Part shown: positions 26,221 to 35,777 of the stretch, in pieces
How positions within the stretch are numbered: the stretch's first letter is position 1
Layout of the letters: every line of letters starts with the position of its first letter
Assembly (NCBI RefSeq): GCF_019393635.1
Contig: NC_057861.1
Coordinates: forward strand, 77,879,327 to 77,943,326
Source of the DNA: Dromiciops gliroides
Taxonomy: Eukaryota > Chordata > Mammalia > Microbiotheria > Microbiotheriidae
Direction: 5' to 3'
Length of the DNA: 64,000 nucleotides
Notes under the pieces: generated by a model
What the model was told of the DNA's origin: nothing
The model's input: the letters and a program-made list of their open reading frames with translations, nothing else
The model's database searches: none
Made by a program: the position numbers and the translations under genes

Positions 26221-27289
26221 AATTCTATTTCTTTAAGAGATAGCTTTCTATAATTTTTCTAGTCATGAATCTCATCCCACCAAGTGTCAGCAATAGTTTT
26301 AATTTACTTAATTTGAGAAATAGCTCAAATTTGCTTCCTTGTATTTCTGGTTTAGCCTCTTTATAAACTCACACTTTTTGTATTTGAATATAGATATCTG
26401 ATGAGCTTTACTGATATTGTCTGCTGTTGATTACTATTTCTTTCTCTTATGCTATTTTCCTTTCTATACTGTACCTGCTGCCTTCTATGGTAGCAAGCTG
26501 CTCAACTCCATGAGGGCAACTTTCTTCCCCTGATCACTTTTCAGCTTAAGATCTTTTTTCTTATTAGACTCACAAAACTCTTGGCAACTGTATTTACTGG
26601 TCCTCAGTTCAAATCCAATTTTTATATGCCATCTTTTTAGCCAGCCGTTCACTTCCTAAATCTGTCTTTCTCTTCTGAAACCCTACCTTCAGGTGGTAGT
26701 TGAAAAACACTACAGGTGTCCCTAAAGTCTTTGTTTTGTTTTGGGGGGCCCTAAAGTCTTTAGTATTTTGCCTAGGACCACATAGTAATTGGTGTAGCAA
26801 TTCCTCTGACATTCTCCAACTACATATCCTTCTCAAGGTTTTAGAGGTATCCCTGAGGAGTTGGAGTATCTTTTTCTAATGCTATTGGCCTAGAGTCCCT
26901 ATTCCACAATTAACATCTAGTTCCATTTAATCAATTAACATCAATTAAAAGAGATATTTACCTATCTACTTATCATCTATCAGTGCCAACATTTTGCCCC
27001 AATACCTGGGGGGTACCCTCTACCATTGTCTTGAGCTCAAACTTAACACAGTTTCTACATAGTTTTGGTCCCACTAAGTTCAAATCCAAGTGCAGCATCA
27101 TTTCTGGATGATTCCACATCTGAATCACTGCTGAGCTGAATCCCACAGATCACCCTTCTCCTTGTTCCTTGGTGCCTCAATGCTACACTGGCTGGCTGCA
27201 AAAGCAAGCATAGATTATACTCCTGGATGTTTTGTGGCTCTCCTTCCTGATCTTTTGGAGTTCTGTTCTTAGAGCATCTGGGAAATCTC

Positions 27290-27400
27290 ATCTGTCAAAT
27301 GAGCCAAGGAAATGGCAAACCATTCCAGTATCTTTGCTATGAAAACCCCAAAAGGGGTCAGAAAGAGTTGGACACAACTCAAAAAAGATTGAACATCCCA
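27290..27400 (+). repeat. 3' half of a MON1/MAR-type SINE
   Basis: 'ggaaatggcaaaccattcca' and 'gaaaaccccaaaaggggtca' are the typical 3' part of this marsupial SINE family, ending in 'gttggacacaactc'. The tRNA-like head is missing. Confidence 0.65.
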
Positions 27401-27734
27401 GCGCATTTCCCCTACTCTTTTAAATTGCTTTTATTATATTCCACCCTTTATTTCAAAACAAAACAAAACATTGCTATGATTAACGCTACTGTGGGCAAAG
27501 GTTAGGACCTCTACAATGGAGGCATATTTTAATCATACCCTTGGGCATAATTGTACTTGTATAATGCATATCTGATTGCTTACTGCTTCAGGGAGGGGGA
27601 AGGGGAGGAAGAGAAAGAGGGATAGAATTTGGAACTCAAAACTTTAAATAAAAATGTTTATTAAAAATTTTTAAAAATCATATCCTTGGGCAAGTACAAG
27701 TTTCCATAAAGCAGGGAATGTCTATGTATTTATG

Positions 27735-27980
27735 TATGTGTATAATATACATACATACATACATATATATATATATACATATACACAGACATACAGATAT
27801 AAACATTTTCTGCTTTATGTAAACTGCACTATGTAACTATATAGAGGTTTGGATCTATACAGAAACGTGCGTGTGTGTGTAGTCTTCTATAGGGATCCAA
27901 ACCTCTCCCCTAACCTTTACCCACACCAGAATTTTACACACACACACACACACACACAGAGCATATACATGGATATAGAC
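27735..27980. repeat. Microsatellite zone (TATG/TACA, TA, CA)
   Basis: A compound run of tatg/taca, ta and ca units at 27735-27790, a short gtgtgt run near 27872, and (CA)n at about 27936-27957. Simple sequence, likely variable in length. Confidence 0.85.
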
Positions 27981-28379
27981 ACATGTATATGTATACATGT
28001 AAATATGGACTACGTATGAGTGTGTATTCCTTAGTAAATTAAGCCCTTAGGCAAAAAGCAAAAACAAAAGCACCAAGCCCTGAAAGCCTGGAGTCCCGGG
28101 TAGGAGGAAGCAGTCAGTCTTCCTGGGCTTACTCTCAAGTAGGACCGTGCCAGGTGGGGCCCACACAATTTCCGAGTCTTCCTTATTAAGTGGAAGCGTC
28201 TCGGTTACCTTCTGACAATAGCAAGAAAGAGATTACTTGAGTGAATGAGAGGTGATGGGGGGAATATCAGTGAAGGAAATAGAGGTCGCCCCTTCTATGA
28301 ATTTGCCTGAGAAAGGGGGGATCGATTGAGGATAGCGACTGGCGGGTATGATAATGAAGCCTTTTTTAAAGGCTGGGCA

Positions 28380-28909
28380 TGTTCAGGTGTGTGGGGGGGG
28401 AGGAGGAAGATCAGAGACCAGGCACGACCAGGGCTGAACGCAATACTTCGGCCGGCTTTGCCAGGGCAGAGAAAGGGGCTGGATGCAGACGGAGAGGACG
28501 TGACCCTCTATGGGGCCCCGAATGTCCATCACGCGTGGCCCCGGAGGCGAGAGACGGGCAGTCTTGGGCAGCAGGGCAGGCAGCTCGCAGCCGGAATAGA
28601 CGGTGGGGAACCAGAGGATTTTGAGGGCCAGCTCCATGGCAGACGATGAGGAAGGGCTGCGCAACAATGGGGCACCCGACAGCCAATCGTGGGCGAGCTC
28701 TCGGCCCCGGCCCGTCTCGGCCCAATGGAATGCCCAAACGCCATCATCCTGCGCGATCGTCGCCCGTCTAGATTCCCCAGCTGGGTTTTGGGCGGTTGGC
28801 TGTTGGTTCCTCCCGCTCAGAGGGTGAGAGCGGAGTCGCGGGGCAGGGCTTGAGGGACCGCCCTTATAGGAGCCGGAGCTGGAGTCGGAGCCGAAGCAAA
28901 ACCGGAGCT

Positions 28910-28957
<48 letters not shown>

Positions 28958-29500
28958 CGAGCCGGAGCCGGCTTCCCTCTCTAGCTGCCCTGCCGCCTTT
29001 CCCAGCTTCGGCCTCCGGACCTTTTCCAACCACGCCCACGCAGATTGGGAGGGGGTTCAGTGTGGTGTGTGGAGACGCGCCTGCGTAGACAGACTCCCTT
29101 CTGTAGGGCCCAGGTGAGCCGCACCTGCGCAGAGGTGCCAGATCGGTTCCGCAGAAATGCAGTCGTTACTGTCCCTGTGCGCTGTGCAGGTGGCCCGGCA
29201 CCAGTCCCTGGCATGCCGTGCTCTAACCTCCTTGCCTCGGGAGCTGTATCCGGCCTTATTCCGGGCCGCCTTCATGGAAGGCCGAACGCTGGTGCTGCAG
29301 GCGCTGGTGCAGACGTGGCCTTTCCCGCGGCTCAGCTTCCGGCAGCTGCTGCCCGAACCCAAGCAGATGGGCTTGCCCAAGTGGCCCCGCAAGGAGAGCG
29401 TACAAGCCGTGATCCTGGCGCTGCTGGCGGCGCCGCGCAGGTAGGCCAAGCCGGGGCAAGGCGCTGGCATGGGGAGGGCGGGGCGGGGCGTGTCTTTGGG
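28380..29500. promoter_or_regulatory. LRRC14: CpG-island promoter of LRRC14 copy 2, possibly bidirectional
   Basis: A sharp change to GC- and CpG-rich sequence ends inside coding exon 1 of LRRC14 copy 2. CCAAT boxes lie at 28683-28687 and 28722-28726, with an inverted one near 29043-29047. CCAAT boxes on both strands and the island reaching 800 bases upstream fit a bidirectional promoter, but I do not recognise a gene leaving on the minus strand. The transcription start was not located. Confidence 0.7.
28867..28972 (+). repeat. GGAGCC hexanucleotide array in the LRRC14 copy 2 promoter
   Basis: About a dozen GGAGCC/GGAGCT-type hexamers, perfect over roughly eight units from 28911 on and imperfect before. 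It lies about 185-290 bases upstream of the start codon, inside the CpG island. Both strands are open through it (Gly-Ala on the plus strand, Leu-Arg or Gly-Ser on the minus strand), which is a by-product of the unit length. Confidence 0.9.
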
Positions 29501-32500
29501 CCTTCGACTCCAAGATGCTGTGCAAAGAGGCCTGTAAATTCCTCAGCCTGGTAGAGGGGTGGCACGTATGCACTTAGGGTCCGGAAAGAGCAGGTCTCAT
29601 TGAACTCTGCACACCGAAAATATTTAATAAATGATTGTTAAATGAATGAACGAGCTGGGCAAGAGGCACAGACGTTTGTGCTAGCCTCTGGAGCCTTCAG
29701 TTTCAGACCCTCTGAAGGACCAGGATGCGATTTTGCTTGGGGCTGCACAATGGGGAATCGCTTTGTTGTTTGGGAAGCTTTTTACAAACCTGTCTGTGGG
29801 GCAACTGGTAAGCCTTAACAAATTGTCTAAGCTTGTCATTCCCGAGGCAGGACTCATTCCTAACACATCCATCCGTGCTTTCCCAGGAAGGAATCTACCA
29901 ACAAGTAGGTTCCTAGCCAATATGCCTTTTTTATGGGGTAGGGCAAAGAAAGGGAGCCTGATCTGGGACTGCCAAAGCTAGGGAACGAACCAATCAGAGC
30001 CCCTTGAGCCTCGATACCTTCCTCAAGGATATCTATTCATCTCATTTACCAGTGGAGTTCTGGTTTGGAGAGGAAGTGAGAAAGACCTCAGCCTTCCCCT
30101 CTAGCTCTTTAAGTACAATAATAATTAGCATTTATATGGAGCTTAAGGTTTGAAAAGCACTTTATATGTTAACTCATTTGATCCTTACAAAAACCTATTA
30201 TCCCCATTTTTCCATTTGAAGAACTGAGGCAGATAAAGGTTAAGTTGACCAGAACAGGGTCATATAGATAGTGTCTGAGACGTGATTAAATCAGGTTTGC
30301 CTGATTCCAAGTTCTGTGTTCTATTCTTCCTGCCACCTAACTATGGATCTATGATCTTTGATGTCACTGCATCAAAGATCTATGATTGACCTCCCTTCAC
30401 CAAAGACATTATCAATCCATCTATAATGTAGAAAATAACATGAAGGATTACATTTTTAGATGATACCCTGGAAACAGAGTCCGGTTATGTTGTAAGAGAC
30501 CATTGGTGTCCAGTGGTAATAAAGGCCCATAGACTTAGCTGGTGGCAGTGGTTGTAAAGAAGAGGGGATGGAGATTTTGTAGAGATATATAACGATTGGA
30601 ATGACACCACCTGCTGGAGACTTACTGTAGAAGAGTTCTGCCCATGAAGCGAAGGCCTTTGAAGGCAAGACCAGGAGTCTTTTCTTTGGAAAAAGAAGTG
30701 ACAAGGGCTAGTGGGAGGAAGAAGGAAGAGACTAGCACTCTGTCTGGTGCTCTTTCCTGAGGACACTGGTGGAGAGGGGAGCTAGAAATGTGCTCTCCCT
30801 TTAATAGATAGGAATCTAGGCCTTTCTCTCTCTCTTTAACAAATTCTTATTCTCCTTAATAAATGCTTAAAAGTCTAACTCTTGCTAAAGCTTATTAATT
30901 TATTGGCGACCACTCATTAGATATTTTAGACAGTTTAGCTAGAATTTTAGCCCTTAACAGATAGAAGCAAATGTGAGGAGCTGGAGAATTGGAGAGCAAC
31001 TCTACGGAATCACTGACAAGGAGTTTATTGGTTGAGAAGTATTTATTTGGTATTTGGGATGATTGGGGTGTGGCCACATTTTTCATTTGGTTAAACTTTG
31101 TCATTACTTCTGAGGTTTGGCAGGTTTCCACATATCTTCTTGGGATCTGGCTGACAGGATCGGGGTAGAGAAAATTTTAAGGAAAGGAGTAAGAATTAGA
31201 CTCTTGAATGTAACAAAAGGCAGGCAAGATGTGACTGGAAGAGTATCTAGGTAGCCTGTGGTGGGAAAGAGTAAAACGTAAAAGTATTGGGCTCAGGACC
31301 TTCAGCTAGAGATGTTTGGGAGAGAGGGCTCTTTAGGCTTGGGGCCCCAAAGTCCTGATCTTCCCCTGGGACCTCTGCTGACCCCATTTTCCTGACCAGA
31401 GTGAGCTGTCCAGGTCATGGTCTTAGCCTTTCTCACCTTTTTCCCCCTGCAGGAAGCCTCAGCTTCGAGTGTTGGACATGACTGGTTTCCTGGATGCTAG
31501 CTGTGGGCAGGACCCCACAACCATGAGCATGTGGGCTCGATCAGTGGCAGTGGCAAGGACCTGCCTCAGTGCTCAGACTCAGGCCAGAGCAGCTCAACGC
31601 TTGGCCAAGCGCCGCAAGCTGGAGCCTCAGGCCTCTGTCGCTAATCCTGTGGAAGTGCACACTGACCTGCTGGTGAACCGAACTTCTTACAGTGTCCTGA
31701 AGGAAGCTCTCCAGACCAGCACTTGTGGCCCCCTTCGCCTGCGCTGCAGGGACCTTTGGGCTGAGGAACTCTCAGGTCCTAGCACTGTAGCTCTCTTGGA
31801 GCTGCTGGACCCAGTGTGCCTGCGCCAGGTAGATCTTCGCTTCAACAACCTGGGACTTTCAGGCCTGTGTACCGTTGTGCCCCACATGGCCAAGTTCACT
31901 CACCTGTTGAGTCTGAAGCTACAATACAGCAATGTGGATGTGCGGAGGCTCACGGCTGAGGCAGAGGGCAGCTTCCAACACTTTGTTTCTGCAATTGGTC
32001 AGCTAAAATGCCTCAAGGAACTCAACATGGGTTCCTCTCGCCTCTCAGGCCGCCTTCATCAGCTCCTCAGGTAAGTAGGCCTAGATCCCTGAAGCACTAG
32101 CCTTTTTATCAGGTGGGAGAAGCAGGTGAGAAGCCCATGCCTCAGCCTCATCTTGGTTTCTCATTAGATATCCTTTCCAGGAGGCAAGCAGGCAGCTGGG
32201 TGGCTCAGAGGATAGAGTGCTGGGCCTGGAAGACCAGAGTTCAAATGTACCCATAAACACTTAATAGCTGTGTGACCTTTCAAAAGTCACTTGTTTGACT
32301 TAATCCATTAGAGAAGGAAATGACAAACCACACCAGTACCTTTGCCAGGAAAAACCCATGGTCTGTATGATCAACAAATACTTTGTAGGCCTTCCTTGGG
32401 AAGGGGAAAAGCAGGGTGCCTCCAAAGGGTCACAGGCTGGAGGCCATCTTGGCCCCTGAATTAGAATTAGAAACAAGACCAGTTGGAACTCAGAAAATAG

Positions 32501-33533
32501 GGTGTTGAATAAGGAAAGGTAGCAGCTGCTATTTGATGGTACCTGTGTTGCTTAGGACTTGACACTCCCCATGAGCACCTGGGCTCTCATAAGGTAAAAA
32601 ACAACCCCAAGTAGAAGTTCTGGTGTTTGGGGGAGGGAGGATGGTCAACACCATAGGAAAGGGCATCCCCAGGGTGGTATGGCTTCCAGGTATAGATCCA
32701 GGTACATACAGCCTAGAGCTAAAGGGTTCATTCAGCACAGTAGAAGGGGTTAAAATCATTAAGAGGAATGCTGGAGTGGCACATACCTTTCCCCCTTAAA
32801 AGCTATATTTCCCCAGCACCAGTGCCTGACAAACAAGAGGTCCTGGAGGCTTTATTATAGCCAGAGAGTACGAGAGTAGGACTTCAGCTTTGCCCAGCCA
32901 TGAGGGTCTGTGTATTCCAGCTTCTGTCTTCCATTGAAATGACCAGTGCCTGTATCTCTCTGCAGCAGCCTACAGAGCCCTCTGGAAAGCCTGGAACTTC
33001 CCTTCTGTGCCCTTCTCCCTGGGGACTTGAGTTACCTGGCCCAGAGCTCCCATGCTACCCACCTCAAGAAGCTGGACCTCAGTGGCAACAAACTGTCTGG
33101 TGACCACCTGGCCCCCTTTCAGACATTACTGAAGGAAGCTTCAGGCTCCCTGCTATGCCTGGATATTACAGAGTGCCAGCTAATGGATGTCCACCTTATG
33201 AGCACCTTGCCCACCCTACGCTGCTGTACCCATCTTCGATATCTTGGTTTCTATGGTAACCCTGTTGCTAGTGCTGGGGTGAAGACCTTTCTTGAAAATT
33301 CAAGGTCGTTGCCTGAGCTCCGGCTGATTGTTCACCCAGTCCCCGTGGATTGCTACAAGGACCTGCCATGGCCACCGTCTTCAGCAAGTCTCCTAGAGGG
33401 TGCTGTGGATGAAAAGAAGCTTGCGAGTGTGCAGGCTGAGCTGCAGAAATTGCTACAGGCCATGCAGCGTCATGATGTGCAATGGACCATGGACATCTAT
33501 GGCAACAACAGTCTTGACTACTTCAGCCTGTAG
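29157..33533 (+). CDS. LRRC14: LRRC14 copy 2: leucine-rich repeat protein of the LRRC14/PRAME family
   Basis: Coding exons are 29157-29440, 31453-32070 and 32966-33533, with the same phase 2 junctions as copy 1 and an identical exon 3 length (568 bases), giving 489 aa (human about 493). The start has A at -3 (gaaATGc). The N-terminus (ACRALTSLPRELYP, LVQTWPFPRLSF) is the BC-box/CUL2-box-like region. Exon 2 opens with RKPQLRVLDMTGFLD and holds a classical LRR (VDLRFNNLGLSGL). Exon 3 has HLKKLDLSGNKLSGD and ends DYFSL. There is no 11-aa repeat. A basic KRRK cluster lies at residues 147-150. It is tail-to-tail with the F-box gene, and LRRC24 lies beyond. By position it is the syntenic LRRC14; by sequence the two copies share family residues in a mosaic way. 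The role (CUL2 substrate receptor, IKK regulation) is inferred from the family. Confidence 0.93.
30115..30345 (-). repeat. MIR-type SINE in LRRC14 copy 2 intron 1
   Basis: Antisense MIR: 'agcatttatatggagcttaa', 'gaagaactgaggcagataaa', 'cagggtcatatagatag'. Old and decayed. Confidence 0.65.
32187..32370 (+). repeat. MON1/MAR-type SINE in LRRC14 copy 2 intron 2
   Basis: Both parts are present: the tRNA-like head 'ggcagctgggtggctcagag' and the 3' part 'gagaaggaaatgacaaacca' with 'tttgccaggaaaaaccca'. Confidence 0.75.
32961..32968 (+). other. LRRC14: NAGNAG tandem splice acceptor, LRRC14 copy 2 exon 3
   Basis: The sequence tgcagcag offers two AG acceptors three bases apart. The first (exon from 32966) gives ...LLSSLQSP and keeps the family length; the second drops one serine. 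Both keep frame. Confidence 0.6.
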
Positions 33534-33980
33534 TGTATGTATATTTTTATGGGGGGAGTGCAGGAAAAGGCAGTATTCCTCTGCTTGGTCTAGATGTAGG
33601 ATCATCCCAAGGCAGTGAGTGCCTCCTGCTCTGAGCTTTGGCAGAACCAGAATGGGCATTAATTACTCAGTATATTGCTCCTAGATGGATTGTGTAAGAG
33701 TATTTGTAATTGTGTAATAGATATTTTATGCCGTCCATAATAGTAGAATTGTTCTAGGGCTTCGAGTTCTGGCTTTGGGGGGTTGGGGGGGAGGGGGTTC
33801 TGCTTTCCTGGGGGTATCTGTCTGTAACTCCATGACCCATTGCACAAACTCTGAACTTGTGGTCACTCTCCTTGTATTCTTCCCCACCTCCTACTCCATC
33901 AGTGTTCCACCTGTTATGGTCACAGACGCTCACAGACTACAACACCAAGAATAAAGGCAATACCAATGTAAAGGTCTCCT
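33534..33980 (+). other. LRRC14: 3' UTR of LRRC14 copy 2 with poly(A) signal
   Basis: AATAAA lies at 33950-33955, about 420 bases after the stop. The UTR contains a G-rich tract at 33777-33797 (three long G runs). The stop codon of the opposing F-box gene is only about 210 bases further on, so the two 3' ends nearly meet or overlap. Confidence 0.6.
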
Positions 33981-34162
33981 CCATTACAAACAGTCCCACC
34001 AACCCAGCCTCCCCTATTCAGCATTCCCTCAGCCCTAACCCCACTTCCCTCACTTCAAACCCAGTGCCGCTGAGGGACAGGGTAACTGATCTCCCTACTG
34101 CTTGCTGGGCCCATACCCTGAGAGCTAAGGTCAAGAGGGTAAGGGGGGACCTCCCAAGATCC

Positions 34163-35296
34163 TCAGAGAAGCCAGGTATTTGAGTGACGGGTACAGTAGC
34201 AGGCCTGGAGTAACAAGGCGTGCAATTCCTTATAGGCCTGCTCCCGCCAGTGAGGCAGCAGGGTCTGATTATTGAGGACTCGAAGATTGGGAGTCCCACG
34301 ACACAGAAGGGTGTAGAGGCAGGTCCATCGGCTTTGCAGGGCCAGGCGGGAGCGGCAGAGGATGATGCCCCGGAATGTCTTCTTCACTCGAAGAGTCTTA
34401 AGTGCTGGCAGGTCAAGGTGGCGGAAGACTAGGCCCCGGCTCTGGGAGACATCTAGAGTTTCCAGGGACTGGGACTCAAGTGCATAGGATACGCCCAGGT
34501 CCTTGACAGGCACAAGCACGTGTAGGACCAGGGTTTTAAGATTAGGCAGGGCCTTGGTCAGTTCCTGCATGGTATCTGGACACACGCCCTTGAAGCTCCA
34601 GAAGTATTTGAGCTCCAGGGTGTGGAGCTGCTGGAAGCGGGTGAGCAGTGCCACTGATGTTGCGGACCAGTCAAAGGGTAGCTTGGCTCGGCGGAGGCGG
34701 GGCGCCCGGGCCAGCAGCCTCTCCAAAAGCACCTGGAAGTTGTGTATCTGGTCCAGCTTGGTGAGGCTCACCTGGGTCATGCTGCACGTGCCCGGTGGGT
34801 AGAAGTCCGGCGGCTCCAGGTGTGTCAAGGTCCAGTTTAGCTCCAGGTCCTGCAGATCGCCGCAGTGGACGCCCTCCAGGAAGTCGGTGAGGAAGTCGGC
34901 CCAGCGGGCCCCCTGGTCGGCCAGGTCGAAGCTGGCCCGGAGGCGCAGCAGGCTGGCTCCGCGGGCCATGAGGTGGTAGGCATACTGGTGCACCCAGTCC
35001 TTCCAGCGCTCAAACTCTCGCGCCGACACCAGCACCACCTCCAGGCCCGACTGGAAGGCGCCGAGCCGCATGAAGTCGGCCGTGCGCCAGAGGCGGGGCG
35101 TGCGCATCAGCTGGCTCCAGGAGCAGCACACCTCGGCTGCCGTGCACTTCTCCGCCTCGGTCAGGAAGGAGAAGATGTGCAGCTGGCAGTCCACCGGCAG
35201 CAGGCCGAAGGGGAACACACCGCGCCCGCTGGCCCGGCCTTCCTCCCGGGAGGGGACGCCCCGAACGCTGCCTCGGCGCCGCCGCTTCCGGGGCAT
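34163..35296 (-). CDS. F-box/LRR-like protein, single coding exon
   Basis: An intact 377-aa frame on the minus strand. The start at 35296 is chosen because a strong splice acceptor (C-rich tract, then CCCAG) ends at 35334, so the longer in-frame extension to 35515 would be intronic. The N-terminus is basic (PRKRRRRG). Residues about 30-75 form an F-box (LLPVDCQLHIFSFL, then CCSWSQLM and LWRTADFMR), which recruits SKP1 of a CUL1 ligase. The rest has leucine-rich, LRR-like segments (LPNLKTLVLHVLV, SLETLDVSQSRG, LPALKTLRVKKT) and a cysteine-containing tail. The F-box and diverged repeats recall the FBXO33/FBXO39/FBXL8 group, but I cannot name an orthologue, and it does not look like FBXL6, which also maps to 8q24.3. 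From memory, human has LRRC14 and LRRC24 adjacent with no such gene between them. The substrate is unknown. No stop or frame break is seen, so it is probably functional. Confidence 0.85.
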   Translation of the reverse strand: MPRKRRRRGSVRGVPSREEGRASGRGVFPFGLLPVDCQLHIFSFLTEAEKCTAAEVCCSWSQLMRTPRLWRTADFMRLGAFQSGLEVVLVSAREFERWKDWVHQYAYHLMARGASLLRLRASFDLADQGARWADFLTDFLEGVHCGDLQDLELNWTLTHLEPPDFYPPGTCSMTQVSLTKLDQIHNFQVLLERLLARAPRLRRAKLPFDWSATSVALLTRFQQLHTLELKYFWSFKGVCPDTMQELTKALPNLKTLVLHVLVPVKDLGVSYALESQSLETLDVSQSRGLVFRHLDLPALKTLRVKKTFRGIILCRSRLALQSRWTCLYTLLCRGTPNLRVLNNQTLLPHWREQAYKELHALLLQACYCTRHSNTWLL

Positions 35297-35332
35297 TGCT
35301 CCGGCCGAAACTTCCCGAGGCTCCGCGGGGGT

Positions 35333-35770
35333 CCTGGGATGGGGTACGGCGGAGGGGGGGGGGGTGAGCCGAGCCCAACCGCTCCGCAGCCCCGGTGAGA
35401 CCCCGCCCCCTCGCTTCCCTTTCCGAGGCCCCGCCCCTACCGGGCCCCGCCCCCTCGGCCCTCGGCCCAACGCTGCACCTCCAGCCCGGCTTCCCTCCGG
35501 GGGAACCGATCCCACCCCGCTCAGGCCAGGCCCGCCTCACCATGGGAACACCACAGCCGGCCCTTCATCCCAGCCACCCCCTACCTGGCAGTTCCGGGCA
35601 CGGGCGATGCCTTTTCTCTGTCGTGGCGTCAGCCTAGCGCGTCTCAGAAACCGCCAGAAGAGGGAGGAAGGAGCCAAGGTTGGATCTCCAGGAGTCACCA
35701 ATCGGCGCGCGCACTCCGCTCTCACTTCGGAGCAGACGAGTCCGCAGCCCAGAGTGACACCTTCCCACCC
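35333..35770 (-). other. Predicted 5' exon and short intron of the F-box gene
   Basis: Read on the minus strand, a donor TGCCAG|GTAGGG gives an exon ending at 35585, and an acceptor CCCAG gives exon 2 starting at 35333, so a 247-base intron (35338-35584 within error of a few bases) would lie in the 5' UTR. Splicing is inferred from the sites only. Confidence 0.45.
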
Positions 35771-35777
35771 TCTTCTG

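Larger units (their letters stand above)
15870..28300. other. Intergenic DNA between the two LRRC14 copies
   Basis: No further gene is recognised. In particular, I find no RecQ-helicase-like coding sequence, although RECQL4 is the head-to-head neighbour of LRRC14 in human. The stretch holds L2 and CR1/L3 fragments, MIR pieces, six young SINEs and a tetranucleotide/dinucleotide repeat zone near 27.75 kb. Confidence 0.5.

Noticed and set aside
28796-28984. Gly-Ala or Arg-Leu repeat protein over the hexanucleotide array
   Set aside because: A 6-base unit without stops is open in every frame; nothing outside the array supports a protein.
35297-35515. N-terminal extension of the F-box protein to 450 aa
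   Set aside because: The extra 73 residues are low-complexity Gly/Arg/Pro, and a strong splice acceptor at 35334 separates them from the ATG at 35296.
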